A stretch of DNA of 64,000 nucleotides from Bacteroidales bacterium (GTDB lineage: Bacteria > Bacteroidota > Bacteroidia > Bacteroidales > Marinilabiliaceae): the NCBI GenBank assembly GCA_003249255.1, contig QKJP01000048.1:464847-528846 (forward strand), written 5' to 3'. The notes under the pieces are model-generated. The model saw nothing but the letters and a program-made list of their open reading frames with translations, was not told the origin of the DNA and made no database searches. The translations under genes were made by a program, and so were the position numbers. Of this stretch, positions 8,297-17,348 are shown piece after piece. Positions within the stretch are counted from its first letter, which is position 1. Each line of letters opens with the position of its first letter.

Positions 8297-8995
8297 ATGA
8301 GTCATCATCAACATTTATCCATAAAAGATTGGGCATTAGAAGATCGCCCAAGAGAAAAGCTACTGGCTAAAGGACTACAGTCTCTTTCTGATGCTGAACT
8401 ATTAGCTATCTTACTGGGATCCGGGAGTCCCAAAGAAAGCGCTGTGGATCTGGCCAAGAAAATATTAAAAGATTGCAACCATAACTTACATGATTTAGGT
8501 AAGAAGTCGATCTCTGAATTAAAGAATTCTTATCATGGCATAGGGGATGCAAAAGCAATTTCTATTGTTGCTTCCTTAGAATTAGGACGACGAAGAAAAG
8601 GCAACGAGTCACCCGAAAAAGCAAAAATCACCTGCAGCCGGGATGCCTACAATATACTATATCCCATGCTTTGTGATCTTCGTCATGAAGAATTTTGGAT
8701 ATTACTTTTGCATCGAACTTGCCAGGTCATTCGTCCGGTTAAAGTAAGTCAGGGTGGAGTTGGCAAAACCATAATTGATATAAAAATTATACTTAAAACA
8801 GCCATTGAAAATCTGGCCACGGCAATAATATTATGTCACAATCATCCATCCGGCAATACATACCCAAGTCCTGAAGACAAAGCAATTACAAAAAAACTAA
8901 TAGAAGCCTGCAAATTAATGGACATACCGGTTCTTGATCACATCATTATTGGTGATAATCAATACTATAGTTTTGGCGATGAAGGAATGCTGTAA
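8297..8995 (+). CDS. radC: RadC family JAB/MPN-domain protein
   Basis: RadC proteins have a helix-hairpin-helix-like N-terminal part and a C-terminal JAB1/MPN metalloprotease-like domain. Despite the name, a repair role is not firmly shown. Here the N-terminal signature IKDWALEDRPREKLL is followed by the LSDAELLAILLGSG segment, and the JAMM motif is clear in ILCHNHPSGNTYPSPED (HxH...D). Length is about 232 residues, normal for the family. The ATG at 8297 is preferred over an in-frame TTG at 8291. The stop overlaps the start of the next gene (TAATG), implying coupling. Confidence 0.93.
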   Translation: MSHHQHLSIKDWALEDRPREKLLAKGLQSLSDAELLAILLGSGSPKESAVDLAKKILKDCNHNLHDLGKKSISELKNSYHGIGDAKAISIVASLELGRRRKGNESPEKAKITCSRDAYNILYPMLCDLRHEEFWILLLHRTCQVIRPVKVSQGGVGKTIIDIKIILKTAIENLATAIILCHNHPSGNTYPSPEDKAITKKLIEACKLMDIPVLDHIIIGDNQYYSFGDEGML

Positions 8996-9873
8996 TGATT
9001 GAAACTCTAGACATAAAAAAACTACACTGTACCCAGATTGATCATATCAAATGGGACAAATGCATCAGTGAATCCAGCAATGGAATAGTATATGCTTATG
9101 CCTGGTACCTGGATATTGTTTGCGAAGACTGGGAAGCAATTGTCGTCAATGACTATCAAATTGTACTTCCTTTGCCTATTAGTACCATTTTAAATTTTAA
9201 AGTCATTCGATTACCAGAATTAGTTCAGCAGTTGGGCTTTTTCTCACCTCAAATACTTGATCCTAAAACCATACGAGCCCTTTTGAAACATCTAAAATCC
9301 ACTGAACTCGTATACACTTTTAATGCCTACAATCATCTGCCACAACAGATTCAAAAAAAAGGAAAACTGAAACATTACCATGTAATCGATTTAATTCCTT
9401 CAATGGATGTGATTGAAAAGCACTTTTCAAAAGAATGTATAAAGACCATACACGTGATGAACACCGAAAAAATCAGCGTTGTTCGTTCACAAAACCCCGC
9501 AGAATACATCTCCTTTAAACTAGCAAATTGCACTTTAAAAAAAAGCAGAAAGCTTGAACGCCTGATTGCTTATGCTATTAGATATAAAAGTGCAGGCACC
9601 TATGGGGCCTATAACAAATACAACCAATTAATTGCTCAGGCATTTTTATTAAAAACCAATAATCGGATTGTATTGATTGATGCTTGTGATTCAACTCATG
9701 AGCGCGAAAACATAGGACTATGTGCTATAATCTACCACATCATAAAAGCCAACTGCGAATCTAATCTCACACTTGAATTTCCGTATCACTCAAAACTAAT
9801 TGGACATCACTTCTCGGGAATAGAACATGAATGTTTACAATACGCTAAAGGGTGGTTAAAGTGGTTTAGTTGA
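8995..9873 (+). CDS. Probable FemAB/GNAT-like acyltransferase, function unknown
   Basis: A 292-residue protein without a confident named family. The plan resembles FemAB-type proteins of the acyl-CoA N-acyltransferase superfamily: an N-terminal W-x-x-x-I...YAYAWYLDIV segment that is common in Bacteroidota members, and a C-terminal half with GTYGAYNKYNQLIAQAFLL strands. The DACDSTHERENIGLCAIIY segment fits a cofactor-binding helix region. Its start overlaps the radC stop. It lies at the edge of the first polysaccharide locus, where similar proteins are often found. The acceptor is unknown. Confidence 0.55.
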   Translation: MIETLDIKKLHCTQIDHIKWDKCISESSNGIVYAYAWYLDIVCEDWEAIVVNDYQIVLPLPISTILNFKVIRLPELVQQLGFFSPQILDPKTIRALLKHLKSTELVYTFNAYNHLPQQIQKKGKLKHYHVIDLIPSMDVIEKHFSKECIKTIHVMNTEKISVVRSQNPAEYISFKLANCTLKKSRKLERLIAYAIRYKSAGTYGAYNKYNQLIAQAFLLKTNNRIVLIDACDSTHERENIGLCAIIYHIIKANCESNLTLEFPYHSKLIGHHFSGIEHECLQYAKGWLKWFS

Positions 9874-9954
9874 TCTTAAAATTTCTTAACAACCCTAACA
9901 TTCATATATTTTTTCTACTTTCGTTCAGTATTAAGCAAAGCTTTGAAATAACAT

Positions 9955-10905
9955 ATGGTCTATTTTTCAGTCATTATCCCCTTATACAACAAAGAAAAAG
10001 ACATTGTTAAAACAATTAACACTGTTCTTCAACAGTCTTTTAATGATTATGAAATAGTTGTGGTAAATGATGGATCTACAGATAATAGTCTGGAAAATGT
10101 AAGTTCTATAAAGCACGAAAAAATAAAAGTTTTCTCTACTGAAAACCAAGGTGCAGCTAAAGCTAGAAATCATGGCGTTAAACAATCAAATGGCAAGTAT
10201 ATTGCTTTTTTAGATGCTGATGATTACTGGTATCCTAATCATTTAGAAAACATCCACCAGCTCATTAGTAAATTTCCTTCAGGAAAATGGTTTGCTACAG
10301 CATATGAAATAAAACACAAACAAAACTTCATTTTACCAATGGATGCCCCTCCTATGTACAATGAGATGAATTGGCAAGGTGAAATAACGGATTTCTTCAA
10401 CAACTCATTAAGAGATTGCATGGCATGGACGTCTGCAGTTTGTATGAAAAAAGATTTTTTCGAATCACTCAATGGCTTCAATGCATTATTTCAAACCGGG
10501 CAAGATGTAGACTTATGGATTAGAGCGGCTCTTAAAAGTAATTTGTATTTTTCGAACAAAATAAGTGCTCAATACAACCTTTTAGGTTCCAACCGATTGA
10601 CCAATATTCCAACCAAACAAAAAAGACACATGGATTTGGATCAATTCAAAAATGATGAGGCCAATAATCCATCATTAAAAAAATACTTGGATCTCATCCG
10701 CTATTCCTATGTGATTAAATTTAAAATCTGTAATACTCCAGATGTTTGGAAACCGGCGTTAAGCAATCTAAACAAAACCAATCTCACTTCTTCCCAAAGA
10801 TTCTTAATGACTTTAAACGGAAATATTCTTCAACTACTATGGAATTTTAAAGCTTATATTGCTCAAAAAGGAATGCGCCTAAGAACCTCTAAAAAAATTA
10901 AATAA
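9955..10905 (+). CDS. Family 2 glycosyltransferase
   Basis: A 316-residue GT-A glycosyltransferase. The N terminus has FSVIIPLYNKEKDI, the nucleotide-binding VVNDGSTDNS (about 36-45), the QGAAKARNHG loop, and the metal-binding FLDADDYW (about 85-92). The second half has an aspartate-rich TGQDVDLWIRAAL acceptor-side motif near 182-194. It probably adds a sugar during polysaccharide or lipopolysaccharide assembly. It converges with the minus-strand flippase gene only two bases away, and no hairpin is visible between them. Confidence 0.9.
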   Translation: MVYFSVIIPLYNKEKDIVKTINTVLQQSFNDYEIVVVNDGSTDNSLENVSSIKHEKIKVFSTENQGAAKARNHGVKQSNGKYIAFLDADDYWYPNHLENIHQLISKFPSGKWFATAYEIKHKQNFILPMDAPPMYNEMNWQGEITDFFNNSLRDCMAWTSAVCMKKDFFESLNGFNALFQTGQDVDLWIRAALKSNLYFSNKISAQYNLLGSNRLTNIPTKQKRHMDLDQFKNDEANNPSLKKYLDLIRYSYVIKFKICNTPDVWKPALSNLNKTNLTSSQRFLMTLNGNILQLLWNFKAYIAQKGMRLRTSKKIK

Positions 10906-10907
10906 GC

Positions 10908-12173
10908 TTACTTTGAATACAGTCGGTAGAGTATATAAACTAAAACAAGAGCTATAAAATTACAAGCCAGATAAGCATAAGCTGCACCGATAATACCGTA
11001 GGAAGTAATAAAAATATAGCTGAGAATAACAATAATAAGGCCAAGTATTAACTCATTAAAAATATAAGCCTTAACACTTTCCCGCATCAACAATACTGTT
11101 GCATAAAACCATGTCATTATTTTTAGGACATCACCAATGCAATAAAACAAAAAGAATGGTTCCATTCCGGAGAATTCATCTGAATAGAGTAGTGTAATTA
11201 CAACATCTCGCAATAAATAAATAAGTAAACATCCAATTGCAACTAAAGGGACTACAATGAAAAGGCTTGACCTAACTTCTGTTCTGACCTTATCGAAAGT
11301 TCGTAATTCTGAAATTCTCGGATGAAAATACAAACCTAATGAAGTAGTTATTATGGAAGTATAAGTCATCGAGATCCATTTCATACCATCCCACAAACCA
11401 GCTTCGCCCAATGAACAATGTGATATCGAAATATTTCTTAAAACGATTTGAGTCAGAGGGGCTACAATAACAGCTACCAGCATCATGATACTAAAGCTCA
11501 ATAGCCTTTTTGAAATCATCTTTGAAAAAACCACTTTAAGTTTATTCTTCAAAAGCAACCTACCTGCAATTAAACCTAAAACAACCGATGCTATGATTTG
11601 AGACCAGATAGCACCCTTTACTCCCCAATAATAGGCTCCTGGCATTAATAATAAAAATAAACACAGATTGACCGTAATGTTATACTTTATGAAGGCATTG
11701 TAGTTCTTTTGACCTTTTAACACTGCCAGGCAAACATTACTCAATGCTATAAAAACAACATACAGACTTGCTATTTGAAAAATTGATTCATAATCTGAAC
11801 TGTGAAATAGTAACTCCGACCAAAAACTTGCACCAATCAATAAACCTAAAGAGATGACAAATGAAAACCCAATTGCTAGAATGACTGAGGTTGAAATAAC
11901 AAAACGTGTTCGTCGAAAAGAGTCTTTACTGGTTGCTATCAATTTGGTAATACCATTATTAGTCCCTCCAAGAGAAATGGTAGCAAAGAACACTTGTAAA
12001 TCATTAAACTGGCGGAATAATGTCATACCGGACGGCCCTAATAAAACTGAAACGAGTTTTATTTTTAAGACTCCAATAATAAACTGCAAAACCACATTGA
12101 AGGAATTTTTACCGGAGACCCGAACCAAATCACTTGATTTTAACTTTGAAATATGCGCTTTTATCTCTTTCAT
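10908..12173 (-). CDS. WzxE-like O-antigen/polysaccharide flippase
   Basis: A 421-residue polytopic membrane protein with about a dozen hydrophobic segments. The N-terminal KIKLVSVLLGPSGMTLFRQF and LGGTNNGITKLIA segments resemble WzxE-type O-antigen translocases more than the Wzx at 51846. It would move undecaprenyl-linked sugar units across the inner membrane. It is the last gene of a minus-strand run that begins with the FdtA copies, which suits a flippase for a glycan with an amino-dideoxy sugar. Length fits WzxE. Confidence 0.85.
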   Translation of the reverse strand: MKEIKAHISKLKSSDLVRVSGKNSFNVVLQFIIGVLKIKLVSVLLGPSGMTLFRQFNDLQVFFATISLGGTNNGITKLIATSKDSFRRTRFVISTSVILAIGFSFVISLGLLIGASFWSELLFHSSDYESIFQIASLYVVFIALSNVCLAVLKGQKNYNAFIKYNITVNLCLFLLLMPGAYYWGVKGAIWSQIIASVVLGLIAGRLLLKNKLKVVFSKMISKRLLSFSIMMLVAVIVAPLTQIVLRNISISHCSLGEAGLWDGMKWISMTYTSIITTSLGLYFHPRISELRTFDKVRTEVRSSLFIVVPLVAIGCLLIYLLRDVVITLLYSDEFSGMEPFFLFYCIGDVLKIMTWFYATVLLMRESVKAYIFNELILGLIIVILSYIFITSYGIIGAAYAYLACNFIALVLVYILYRLYSK

Positions 12174-12174
12174 G

Positions 12175-13263
12175 CTAGCACATCTTCTGCCAAAAATCTA
12201 AATACTTTTGAGCTACTTGAATGTAATTATGGTGCTTTACCACAAACTCTCTGCTTCGTAACGAATACTCCTTTAATTTTGATTTATTAAGCAAGAGTTG
12301 CTCAAAGGCATGATACATTTCGCCTTCAGTAACATTTAAATCGATAATTGGATGTGTTTCAAAATCTTCTAAGGCTGAATACATTTCTGCTCCACCTCCA
12401 ACAATTAAACCTTTGGATAAAGCTATTAAGCCATTCATCCCAATACCATAGGAATAACGCTGATCCAATAAAACATGAGAACTATTCAGCATCTTTTGAT
12501 ATTCTTGAAATGGAACCGATGTAACTATTCTTAATTCCATATCATTCGGGTAGTTTTCCAAGAGTTTATTTAATACTCTTTCCATAACATCTACACCTTT
12601 TCGCACTTCTCGCCCCTTTTGTTTTCCTAAAAAGAAATGAACCTTTTCAACATCCGGCTGAATAGTACTTACATAAGGATACAAATCGGTATTTAATGGT
12701 AGAGGGATGTAAGTAGTTTTGTCGGGAAAACTAGCCTTATGGGCAAGGTAGTAACCAACACTACAAGCTGTTATCCCGGTAGCATATTCTGCCACCATTT
12801 TATTCTGCCGGGCAATTTCTTCATCTCCAGCATCCTGTATATACTTTTGTATTTCTGGATCACCTTCAATATCGGGCACTTGAAAAACTGAATATTTAAG
12901 ATGACCATCCAAAGCATAATTACTATAATAATGATCCATCCCGTTAGCTCCTAAAAAAATATTCTTGTTACGCCTTTTGATGAACTCCCAAAATATTTTA
13001 TTGAAGCCCCATGAAGTACTCAATGGATTACAATGAATCATTTGGACAACATCATAACCTTGAAGCTTGGGGAGAGCTTTTATTATCTTAGCTATAAACC
13101 GAATGCGCTTAAATTTATCAGGTTGAGCCAAATCGATATCGCGATCATAGTTTTTCCAGCCATCTCCAGTTGATGCAATGGTCACATCAACTCCCAATTC
13201 TTTTAATCCTTTGGAAAGAGTTAAATGCAAACCACTATAATCTCCTAGCAACAAAACCTTCAT
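12175..13263 (-). CDS. Glycosyltransferase, GT-B fold (GT1/GT4-like)
   Basis: A 362-residue protein with a Rossmann-like N terminus (MKVLLLGDYSGLHLTLSKGL) and a C-terminal domain typical of GT-B enzymes: HVLLDQRYSYGIGMNGLIAL and GGAEMYSALED near 270-315, the region that binds the sugar-nucleotide phosphates. The classical EX7E is degenerate. It ends one base before the flippase start and follows the WbqC-like gene by three bases, so it is translationally close to both. Sugar specificity cannot be read from the sequence. Confidence 0.8.
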   Translation of the reverse strand: MKVLLLGDYSGLHLTLSKGLKELGVDVTIASTGDGWKNYDRDIDLAQPDKFKRIRFIAKIIKALPKLQGYDVVQMIHCNPLSTSWGFNKIFWEFIKRRNKNIFLGANGMDHYYSNYALDGHLKYSVFQVPDIEGDPEIQKYIQDAGDEEIARQNKMVAEYATGITACSVGYYLAHKASFPDKTTYIPLPLNTDLYPYVSTIQPDVEKVHFFLGKQKGREVRKGVDVMERVLNKLLENYPNDMELRIVTSVPFQEYQKMLNSSHVLLDQRYSYGIGMNGLIALSKGLIVGGGAEMYSALEDFETHPIIDLNVTEGEMYHAFEQLLLNKSKLKEYSLRSREFVVKHHNYIQVAQKYLDFWQKMC

Positions 13264-13266
13264 ACA

Positions 13267-13977
13267 CTACTCTATTTTGAATTTCTTCATCATTTCCTTA
13301 ACCTCATCAGGATGATTAAACATCAACACATCAACGATTGACAACAAAGGGACAAATTCATTTTTAAATTGCTTATAACTCACATCTAATGATGATAAAT
13401 ATTCAAGGTTAACTCCTTGTGCTGAGAAATAATCTTTCTTATGAATTTCTTCTCCCCAAATAACATTTACATAGTTAGAAAAACCTTGCTGCTTGGTTAT
13501 TTCTATCAAGCGATCTGATTTCCACATTCCAAAAGTCTCTGGAGAACATTCTGAAGAACGATCATAAACCAACTCTTTTCCTAAATACCTATAAACCTCT
13601 ACAATTGAATGAATGGCCACATCTGAAATACTCTCGAAAGGCCTAGAAAATGTTTTGCAGATTACTTCCATTACTTCATTGTAATAAGGGGCTTTACAGT
13701 AAGCATGTTCCAATTGTTTATAGGTCTTCTTTTTGAATTTCTCATCCATTAAAACCAGAACTTCACAGGTTTTTTTGTTTTGAGATGCACCTTTGACCGG
13801 AATCGTAATTAATAGATCTTTACCTCCCAATAAAATCCTGTTGCGATTAATCCACCCTGCTGTGATATAACTGATATCATCATAAAAAATAATCTTATCT
13901 GATGCTTCTATCAAGTGAAAATAATTGATGTATGGAAATATGTAAGGTTGCGTAATCGCAAGTCTTTTATTTATCAT
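13267..13977 (-). CDS. WbqC-like family protein
   Basis: A 236-residue protein of the WbqC-like family, found in polysaccharide clusters, with no firmly established reaction. The family start is visible: AITQPYIFPYINYFHLI, then IIFYDDISYITAGWINRNRI and TIPVKGASQNK. The start is set at 13977 because the conserved part begins right after it and because this start avoids overlap with the upstream gene, which stops at 13991. A longer in-frame start at 14040 would overlap that gene. Its place between two glycosyltransferases suggests a role in making or attaching an amino-sugar unit. Confidence 0.85.
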   Translation of the reverse strand: MINKRLAITQPYIFPYINYFHLIEASDKIIFYDDISYITAGWINRNRILLGGKDLLITIPVKGASQNKKTCEVLVLMDEKFKKKTYKQLEHAYCKAPYYNEVMEVICKTFSRPFESISDVAIHSIVEVYRYLGKELVYDRSSECSPETFGMWKSDRLIEITKQQGFSNYVNVIWGEEIHKKDYFSAQGVNLEYLSSLDVSYKQFKNEFVPLLSIVDVLMFNHPDEVKEMMKKFKIE

Positions 13978-13990
13978 GAATAAATTTTTA

Positions 13991-15502
13991 TTAATGTTGC
14001 TTCCATATAGTAACCTTTCCATTGGTATCAACTTTCTCAACCAAGGATAAAAAGTACGGATGCTGTTTTACCACATTTTCTTCAAAGGTTTTATTATACG
14101 TAACAATGGCATCATATTTTTGAGAGACGATATCTGAAAAACCTTCCAAATCCCTACCCCCTATTCGATAAACATCACGTCGCCAACCAATTTGAGGAAT
14201 ATTCCAGCCTGTTTCACAAATAATTAACACTTTATTATCTACTGGAATATTTTCTTCTAAATAATCTGCACTTTCTCGAAATGCCGCGAAACGATCGTCA
14301 TCTCCTCCACTAAAAACATTAATCAGTTCAGGATTATACCTCTTATTTTGAACATATAAGCACAAGACTACTGATGAGATGAACAAAAATACACTGTAGA
14401 CTAAACCCTTTTTTATAAATAACTTCTCAACACTCACATTTATTGCCAAGAAAACTAATAACATCGTTAAAACCGGCAACCATACATCAATGGAGTAGTA
14501 ATCATGAATACTCACATTGACAATCATTAAAACAGAGAACAATAATGATCCTAAAGCAGTAATTCCGATCCACCCAATCAAAAACATATTACAGCTCTTC
14601 CATTTCTTTTGTTTTATAAAAAGCACTATCAATGTGCACAGAAATAATAGATGAGATGGAGGAAGAAAAAACTTTGCATACATTTTTACTATAGTCAAAG
14701 CATAATATATAATAGCAGAAAAAGACTCTGCGGGTAGTGGATAGTTGATAAATATAGATCCGTATTTATCAGCCAATAATTTATTATAAAAAAAGTATAC
14801 CAATACTACAAATAAACCACCACAACATAGCACAACTCCTCGATTCCAGGTTTTATTTTCAAACCACTTCAACACAAATATTGATAAAAGAGCTATAAGG
14901 GGTATTATTTGAATAAAGCGCATTAAAGCCGCCAAAGACAACAAGCCTACTCCCAACGCCAAATACCTTATATTATGTTGTAAATAAATATGCCTCAGCA
15001 CAAAACTAAAGCCGACTAAAAAGACACCAAAAGCAGCTGCACAAACATGAAAACCATCCTGATAAAACACATAACAAGGTTGCAGTAAAATGAAAGCAGA
15101 TAGTGACAATGCCACAATTTTTCCACGGATATCATACAGAGCCTTATAGAAAAAAGCCAATCCTATAAAACTAAATATCATGGAGATTAAGCGAAAAATC
15201 AAAGGGGCGGTTCTTCCTGTTAGTTTATAACCCATTGCAACTAAATAATGCAAAAGAGGAAAATCTACCGCTGTAATACCCTGAGGATTATCAAGGGCTT
15301 TCAAAGGAGGGTATTGATGATTTAAAGCATAAGTTTTAGGATGAAAAAAATCAAAACCATTATCGATAAATCCAAGGGCTAATGCATAATGATCTGCCTG
15401 CGCCCAAACATACGAACTCATCGGTTCTTGATAAATGCTTTTATAATGAAAAACAGCCGCTAAACTAAAAAACAAAACTAAAAATGGAAGAAACTTTCTC
15501 AT
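13991..15502 (-). CDS. Polytopic membrane glycosyltransferase (PMT/ArnT-like, GT-C)
   Basis: A 503-residue protein with about 11-12 membrane helices. The N-terminal first loop contains an acidic motif (WAQADHYALAL near residue 34) and a PLLHYLVAMGY segment typical of Pfam PMT/GT39-like enzymes that use polyprenyl-phosphate sugars. The C-terminal soluble tail (about 400-503) is family-like. It could decorate a glycan, lipid A or proteins in the periplasm. It follows the acyltransferase gene by three bases in the minus-strand run. The donor and acceptor are unknown. Confidence 0.78.
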   Translation of the reverse strand: MRKFLPFLVLFFSLAAVFHYKSIYQEPMSSYVWAQADHYALALGFIDNGFDFFHPKTYALNHQYPPLKALDNPQGITAVDFPLLHYLVAMGYKLTGRTAPLIFRLISMIFSFIGLAFFYKALYDIRGKIVALSLSAFILLQPCYVFYQDGFHVCAAAFGVFLVGFSFVLRHIYLQHNIRYLALGVGLLSLAALMRFIQIIPLIALLSIFVLKWFENKTWNRGVVLCCGGLFVVLVYFFYNKLLADKYGSIFINYPLPAESFSAIIYYALTIVKMYAKFFLPPSHLLFLCTLIVLFIKQKKWKSCNMFLIGWIGITALGSLLFSVLMIVNVSIHDYYSIDVWLPVLTMLLVFLAINVSVEKLFIKKGLVYSVFLFISSVVLCLYVQNKRYNPELINVFSGGDDDRFAAFRESADYLEENIPVDNKVLIICETGWNIPQIGWRRDVYRIGGRDLEGFSDIVSQKYDAIVTYNKTFEENVVKQHPYFLSLVEKVDTNGKVTIWKQH

Positions 15503-15505
15503 GTA

Positions 15506-16456
15506 TTAATCTATCATTTTTTCAGGATGATAACTATAAGCATCTACCACAGCAGCTCTAGCTCCAAAACCTTCTTTTTGAGTATTTAAGCCAAGATTTA
15601 TTTCCATTCCTCCAGTTCCATTGGATGATCCAAAATCCAAATACTTAAAGTCGGCTTGATAACGATCTATTATGTAATGGTAAAGCGCGTCAATAGCCCC
15701 AATTTCTTTTCCTTTTTCAGAAGCATGGGCATACTGAACTTTTACCACATTCTTAAACAAGTACAACACTGCTCCTCCAACCATTTCGTCACCGAGACAA
15801 ACACTGATTAGTTGAATGTTTTTTGGAAATTTTTCTTTAAGAAACAGCAGCTCTTCACAGCTATGCACTGGCTTTGCATTAAAGCGCATTGCCATGTTTG
15901 TCTCCATTATTTCCCAGAAAGTCTCATATTGAATACTATCATCAATCACTACTCCAGCCTCTATGGCTTTCTTATAATTACGGCTCCGGTTTCTCGAAAT
16001 ATTTTTTGGCAATGAAAAATCAATAACCGAAGTTATATTTCGACTAATCAACTTTGCACCACATCGATACAGAAGATACAAATCTTCATCACCAAAATTA
16101 TCTTTGTAAAATTGAGGTTGAAATTTATAGATTACTTCAATTATACCTGAATCAACTAGATATTGGTTAATGGCATTAAACCAAGAAATTATTTTTGAGG
16201 TTATACTATTATTTTGAATGACCATTCCTCCAAAGGTCAAGCCTTGATGAGTATACACTATTGAGTTTGATATATTAGCAGGCAAAAGCAAACTAAGTTT
16301 ATTCTTTTCAAACACCATCAATGAAAAATCTTCAAAACGATCACTATGGTATTCCATATAGTCACGATAAAAAAGAAATGAACCATTCTTCGCCATGGCA
16401 TTAAAAGTATCCCAAAGCTCTTTATCTTCCTGTTGATACCTTCTGACCTCTATCAT
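15506..16456 (-). CDS. FemAB/GNAT-type acyltransferase in the amino-sugar cluster
   Basis: A 316-residue protein with the features of FemAB/GNAT-superfamily proteins: a W-D-x-F N-terminal helix, HQGLTFGGMVI near residue 90, and a C-terminal half with GDEMVGGAVLYLFKNVVKVQYAHAS followed by ALYHYIIDRYQADFKYLDFGSSN. The ATG overlaps the FdtA stop (ATGA). Given the 3-ketoisomerase and aminotransferase genes next to it, a likely job is acylation of the 3-amino group of the sugar. Known dTDP-Fuc3NAc and Qui3NAc pathways use other acetyltransferase types, so this is inference. Confidence 0.7.
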   Translation of the reverse strand: MIEVRRYQQEDKELWDTFNAMAKNGSFLFYRDYMEYHSDRFEDFSLMVFEKNKLSLLLPANISNSIVYTHQGLTFGGMVIQNNSITSKIISWFNAINQYLVDSGIIEVIYKFQPQFYKDNFGDEDLYLLYRCGAKLISRNITSVIDFSLPKNISRNRSRNYKKAIEAGVVIDDSIQYETFWEIMETNMAMRFNAKPVHSCEELLFLKEKFPKNIQLISVCLGDEMVGGAVLYLFKNVVKVQYAHASEKGKEIGAIDALYHYIIDRYQADFKYLDFGSSNGTGGMEINLGLNTQKEGFGARAAVVDAYSYHPEKMID

Positions 16457-16863
16457 TTCTGCACTTTAAAATCTTCGTAATCTCTTATGTAATCCCTTTC
16501 GTCATAGACATCAGATGCCATAACTAAAACAACACTCCCGGAACTAAAACTGATCAGCTCACGCCATATTCCGGGTGCAATATATAAACCTTTGTTTGGG
16601 CTATTTAAAAAAAATGTTTTTTTCTCGCTCCCATCATCAACCACAATTTCGAAACTACCTGCACCGGCAATTACATATTCATGCTGCTCAATATGCGCAT
16701 GCCCGCCCCGCTCAGCTCCGGATGGGATATCATACGTGTAATAAACTCGCTTTACATCAAAAGGGATGGCTCCGTTTCCTTCTAAAAATGACAAGCTACC
16801 ACGATCTGATCCTTCCTTGGGCAAAGAGATCATCCTACATTCCTTGATACTTGTTTTTTTCAT
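16453..16863 (-). CDS. FdtA/QdtA-type dTDP-sugar 3,4-ketoisomerase, copy 1
   Basis: A 136-residue small cupin of the WxcM/FdtA family. These enzymes convert dTDP-4-keto-6-deoxyglucose to the 3-keto isomer. The family motif ERGGHAHIEQHEY (about 51-63) keeps both histidines of the HxH pair (H55, H57), and the VKRVYYTYDIPSG strand precedes it. It overlaps the acyltransferase start and the copy-2 stop by ATGA at both ends, so the three genes are translationally coupled. It probably supplies the keto sugar for the aminotransferase at 17349. rmlA and rmlB are not in the window. Confidence 0.88.
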   Translation of the reverse strand: MKKTSIKECRMISLPKEGSDRGSLSFLEGNGAIPFDVKRVYYTYDIPSGAERGGHAHIEQHEYVIAGAGSFEIVVDDGSEKKTFFLNSPNKGLYIAPGIWRELISFSSGSVVLVMASDVYDERDYIRDYEDFKVQK

Positions 16864-17270
16864 TTGCGGTAAAATTTCTTGATGTATTCCGGAAATTCGT
16901 AGATATAATCTTCTCCGCTATACTTAGTACTTGAGATGCATAAACATAAAGAGTTGGTCGAAAAATCAAATATTTTTCGCCACGACATACGAGGAATATA
17001 AAGACCCTCATTTGGCTTTTTCAACTCATAGACAGAGCTTTCTTCTCCGCGAAAAACCTCTACCGAAAAACTGCCGGATAATGGAACAATTAATTCACAA
17101 GCTTCCTTAAAAGCATGACCTCCACGCTCTTGTCCTCCTGGAACATCGTATATCCAATACGTTCGTTTAATTTCAAACGGCACGAGGTTACACTGCTCAA
17201 TAAAGCTAAGATTTCCCCGTAAATCAGAAATTTTAGGAATTGTAATAAGCTTTAAACCGTTTTGATCCAT
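16860..17270 (-). CDS. FdtA-like cupin, copy 2, with an altered histidine motif
   Basis: A 136-residue paralogue of the gene next to it, first in the minus-strand run. The cupin frame is the same (KRTYWIYDVPGG then ERGGHAF), but the second histidine of the HxH pair is replaced by Phe54, and the following EACELIV lacks the His seen in copy 1. The fold looks intact. It may have another specificity, be a non-catalytic partner, or be inactive. It starts 78 bases from the divergent aminotransferase gene. Family placement is secure; activity is uncertain. Confidence 0.85.
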   Translation of the reverse strand: MDQNGLKLITIPKISDLRGNLSFIEQCNLVPFEIKRTYWIYDVPGGQERGGHAFKEACELIVPLSGSFSVEVFRGEESSVYELKKPNEGLYIPRMSWRKIFDFSTNSLCLCISSTKYSGEDYIYEFPEYIKKFYRK

Positions 17271-17276
17271 ATTTTA

Positions 17277-17284
17277 TACTTTTG
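17277..17284 (+). promoter_or_regulatory. Candidate -7 box for the DegT/FdtB gene
   Basis: TACTTTTG on the plus strand matches TAnnTTTG and would start transcription near 17290, giving a leader of about 60 bases. The 78-base gap also has to hold the promoter of the divergent FdtA run, for which no clear box was found. Confidence 0.4.
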
Positions 17285-17348
17285 CTTCTATTGGGTAAAG
17301 TTAAAAAATATTAACGGATTAGAGTTATTCCACAAGTACTGATATCAG

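Noticed and set aside
11854..12201. 115-codon plus-strand open frame
   Set aside because: It is antisense to the start of the WzxE-like flippase and its composition reflects the reverse of membrane helices.
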